Shown: piece after piece, positions 61,736-64,000 of the stretch
How the letters are laid out: each line of letters opens with the position of its first letter
Position numbering within the stretch: the stretch's first letter is position 1
Assembly: GCA_027625915.1 (NCBI GenBank)
Contig: JANTQA010000033.1
Span: 10,478,001-10,542,000 of the forward strand
DNA from: Anaeramoeba flamelloides
Lineage: Eukaryota > Metamonada > Anaeramoebidae
Direction: 5' to 3'
Length of the DNA: 64,000 bases
The notes under the pieces: model-generated
What the model was told of the DNA's origin: nothing
Seen by the model: the letters and a program-made list of their open reading frames with translations, nothing else
Database searches by the model: none
Position numbers and translations under genes: made by a program

Positions 61736-61769
61736 CTCTATTAAATTTAGGTAAAAAAATTTAATAGAG
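61736..61769. repeat. Short perfect hairpin
   Basis: CTCTATTAAATTT and AAATTTAATAGAG with an 8-base loop, among other CCCTT/AAGGG blocks (61590-61870) that look like fragments of one palindromic repeat. Confidence 0.75.
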
Positions 61770-62471
61770 ACTCTTCCCTTAAAAAATTTTTCAGAAAATA
61801 TTTCTTATCTAACCCCATAAAGATTTTTAGTCTGTAGAAATCCCTTTTCTAAGAACCACCTCACTTTTTACAGCTATCAATATTTTGATTGGACTTTTCT
61901 TTTGTTTTCCAATTCAAAAACAAGAATTTTTTTTTTTTTCAGAAAAAGACGTTTTGGAAAAGCAAAAATCAATTGCAATTTGATTATTTAATTAAAATTT
62001 TTTTTTACAATAAGACAAAAACAAGAACCATTAATTTTGGAAAAAACACTATGACGAGAGTTTAGGAGTTCCAAATCAACCAAAGACCATAATGTGATTT
62101 GAAATTTGTAAACATTTTACTTTTTTGGAACCCACAATAAAGTTTGTTAGGGGTATTTTACACAACGACAAGTTTTTATTATTTTGTTCCGAATTTTTGT
62201 AAAATCAATTCCTCTTCAATAAAATGGTAGTTTTGATTTCCATAAACAAGTGAGAAGCTCCAAACACAAAACCAATTTTCTTTTTTTTTCACAATCGAAC
62301 TATCAACAATTGTTTTCAAAAGGCGACTACTATCTTAACAAAGAGCAAAAGAATTGGCCACAATGAAGGGTGATTTATTAAGAATTTTGTTTGTTTTTGG
62401 AGCTGGTACAAAAACATTTTTTGACAAAATCAAAAAGCACGATCTTTCATAATTTTGATTGTCAAAGTAAA

Positions 62472-62583
62472 ATGCGGCAAAACTACAAACGAGCCATGAT
62501 TCTGTTCACTTTTACGATCCTTTTTCTATTTCTTTTTTTGTCTAAAAAACCAAAAGTCAAAGTGCAAGAACCCTGGAACGAAA
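62472..62583 (+). other. Possible N-terminal anchor or intron tract of the Stealth gene
   Basis: From ATG 62472 the frame reads MRQNYKRAMILFTFTILF and more Leu/Phe: a basic head and a hydrophobic stretch like a type II signal anchor. It is one frame off from the coiled coil and stops at 62678. Equally, the same bases are a pyrimidine-rich tract ending CCAAAAG, like the 3' end of an intron, in which case the hydrophobic peptide is an artefact. ATG 62363 (MKGDLLRILFVFGA) with donor GTACAA at 62406 could be the true first exon. Confidence 0.4.
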
Positions 62584-64000
62584 ATGTACAAGAACAAGAA
62601 ACTGACAGACCAAGAAACAAACGATCAGAAAGAAGAAACGGATCGAAATTCGCTGCTAAGTCAAATCGAGAAATTTGATAAGAAAAAAAAAAAAATCGAA
62701 AAACAATTAAGGAATGTGGAAAAACAAAGGCAGCGACTGCAAAGGGACCGAGAAAATTTCCAAAGGGAAAAAAAAGAATACGCAAGAGTAAAACAGGGCA
62801 TGGATTTCGATGAAGAAAGGGTTGTAATTTATGATAAGTATATTATGGAAGATTTGGAATTTGAGGTCAGCAAACAGGAATACGAGGTTGGATCCAAATT
62901 ACTCGAGATTGAAAAACGAGAAAGAGAAATCCAGAAAAGGGAAGAGCAAAATGAAAAAAGGCAAGGGGACGAGTATGTCTCAGAAAAGGAACAGATCGAA
63001 GAAGAAAAAGCAGAAATCGAACGGGACAAAGAAGAAATGGAAATCCCACAAAAAGAATTTGAAAAAGCAAAAGACGACTACTTTATGAAAAAAAATATTT
63101 TCGAAGACATTGGTGATATTGATGTAGTTTATACATGGAAAGGGATCAAAAGGGACAAAGGAGAAGAACCAGCAAATCGCTACAATTATGAATTACAATA
63201 TTCGTTACGATCTATTGACAAATATTTGCCGTGGGTCAACAAAATTTACATTTTGATGAACTCTGGCGCCGATTTGCCCTATTGGATCAAAAAGGATTAC
63301 CCCAGCAAAATCAGGATTATTGATCAGTGCGAATTGTTTGAAAGCAAGGAGTACTGCCCCAGCGACAATACATTTGCAGCCTATTCTGTCGCCCATAGGA
63401 TCCCCGGTTTAGCAAATAAATTTATCTTGCTGGACCATGATTTTTTTTTCAACCAGCCTGTCACAAGAGATTACTTTTATACGATCGACGATCTCCCAAT
63501 TATTTACGAGACAAGGCTGTATCAGAAAACATATCGACCCGGCGACGAGCTCTTGGATTTCATCAAGGAAGAAGGCTTCCCACAACACAAATATGCACGG
63601 TACTCACACATCCCCAAGCCAATGAGAAGAGATTTTCTTCTTAGGTTCGATGAAAAATACCCTGGATACGCAGGCCTTATACAGTCCCATTTGGAGCCAC
63701 ATAACTTTTTAACAGAAGACTACTCCATGATTTATTTTGAATTTTTGTACCAACAAAAATGGATGAGAAAATTGAATATCGACAAAGCCAAATTTTTCCA
63801 ATTTCCTTTTTCTTATACGAATAATTTCGAGGAGCAACTAAACAGTATTTACGACAAATTATCAACAGAAGATATAATCACTTTTAATTGTAATAACAAT
63901 TTTGCAGAGAATAATTCCAGATATCTCTCACAACGTGCCATTATATTCGATTTTTTTGAAAAATTATACCCTAATGCACCTGATTACGAAATAGCAAACC
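62584..64000 (+). CDS. Stealth-family sugar-phosphate transferase (3' partial)
   Basis: Likely a Golgi or ER-lumen enzyme transferring a hexose-1-phosphate, as in the GlcNAc-1-phosphotransferase alpha/beta subunit and bacterial capsule polymerases. From Met 62584 there are 472 codons open to the window end. Residues ~10-170 are a Glu/Lys/Arg-rich coiled coil (IEKQLRNVEKQRQRLQRD and onward). Then come four Stealth regions: CR1 IGDIDVVYTWKG (~176-187); CR2 NKIYILMNSG through PSDNTFAAYSVAHRIPGLAN to LLDHDFFF (~219-290); CR3 KPMRRDFLLRFDEKYPG and HNFLTEDYSMIYF (~345-385); CR4 TFNCNNNF with LYPNAPDYE at the end. All four conserved regions are present, so little beyond the C-terminus is missing. 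The 5' end is uncertain: a hydrophobic frame at 62472-62560 would suit a signal anchor but is in another frame. No intron was seen within 62584-64000. Confidence 0.87.
   Translation, partial: MYKNKKLTDQETNDQKEETDRNSLLSQIEKFDKKKKKIEKQLRNVEKQRQRLQRDRENFQREKKEYARVKQGMDFDEERVVIYDKYIMEDLEFEVSKQEYEVGSKLLEIEKREREIQKREEQNEKRQGDEYVSEKEQIEEEKAEIERDKEEMEIPQKEFEKAKDDYFMKKNIFEDIGDIDVVYTWKGIKRDKGEEPANRYNYELQYSLRSIDKYLPWVNKIYILMNSGADLPYWIKKDYPSKIRIIDQCELFESKEYCPSDNTFAAYSVAHRIPGLANKFILLDHDFFFNQPVTRDYFYTIDDLPIIYETRLYQKTYRPGDELLDFIKEEGFPQHKYARYSHIPKPMRRDFLLRFDEKYPGYAGLIQSHLEPHNFLTEDYSMIYFEFLYQQKWMRKLNIDKAKFFQFPFSYTNNFEEQLNSIYDKLSTEDIITFNCNNNFAENNSRYLSQRAIIFDFFEKLYPNAPDYEIAN

Larger units (their letters stand above)
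54409..62583. other. Gene desert between Sec24 and the Stealth gene
   Basis: The Sec24 promoter should lie near 54409-54700 on the minus strand and that of the Stealth gene at about 62200-62500; no motif decides either. Holds two family M MITEs, a family A copy, a ~1.5 kb inverted-repeat element, a GT array and some hairpins. A GC-richer island at 57120-57315 is unexplained. Confidence 0.55.

Noticed and set aside
62483-63070. Minus-strand open frames over the Stealth coiled coil
   Set aside because: Antisense of GAA/AAG-rich coiled-coil codons gives Phe/Leu/Ser-rich frames; no motif.

Overview
The window is nuclear DNA from a unicellular eukaryote with a very AT-rich genome. Introns and intergenic DNA are mostly A/T homopolymers, while exons stand out as islands of higher GC. 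Five protein-coding genes use the standard genetic code and GT-AG introns, and there is one tRNA-Gly(UCC) gene. The gene set (YqhD/BDH-type iron alcohol dehydrogenase, a NagB-like/PIG-L fusion, a Stealth sugar-phosphotransferase, Rab5, Sec24 with an N/Q-rich tail) fits a free-living, perhaps anaerobic protist, for example an Anaeramoeba-like or other amoeboid lineage. That placement is inference; nothing here fixes the taxon.

Layout. 1-1833: intergenic with a TA-flanked MITE. 1834-8854 (+): Rab5-like GTPase in four exons, the last beyond a 6.2 kb intron full of repeats. 8855-16406: gene desert with MITEs. 16407-21090 (+): iron-containing alcohol dehydrogenase in two exons split by a 3.5 kb intron. 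21091-38020: about 17 kb of repeats and microsatellites, containing a tandem pair of CACTA-ended elements (28780-30179) and the tRNA-Gly (32518-32588, minus). 38021-40922 (-): glucosamine-6-phosphate deaminase-like domain fused to a PIG-L/LmbE deacetylase, three exons. 44091-54408 (-): Sec24 COPII coat subunit, four exons with two introns of 3.6 and 3.9 kb. 54409-62583: repeat-rich desert. 62584-64000 (+): Stealth-family phosphotransferase with an N-terminal coiled coil; its 5' end is uncertain and its 3' end lies outside the window.

The genes are not an operon or pathway cluster. Rab5 and Sec24 serve membrane traffic, the fusion protein and the Stealth protein serve amino-sugar and glycan chemistry, and the dehydrogenase serves fermentative or aldehyde metabolism.

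The most distinctive content is the repeat fraction. A ~530 bp inverted-repeat element occurs seven times. Several smaller families (here named A-H, M and R) recur in introns and intergenic DNA and explain the long introns. No transposase gene is present, so all are non-autonomous. Element boundaries were found by eye and may be off by tens of bases.
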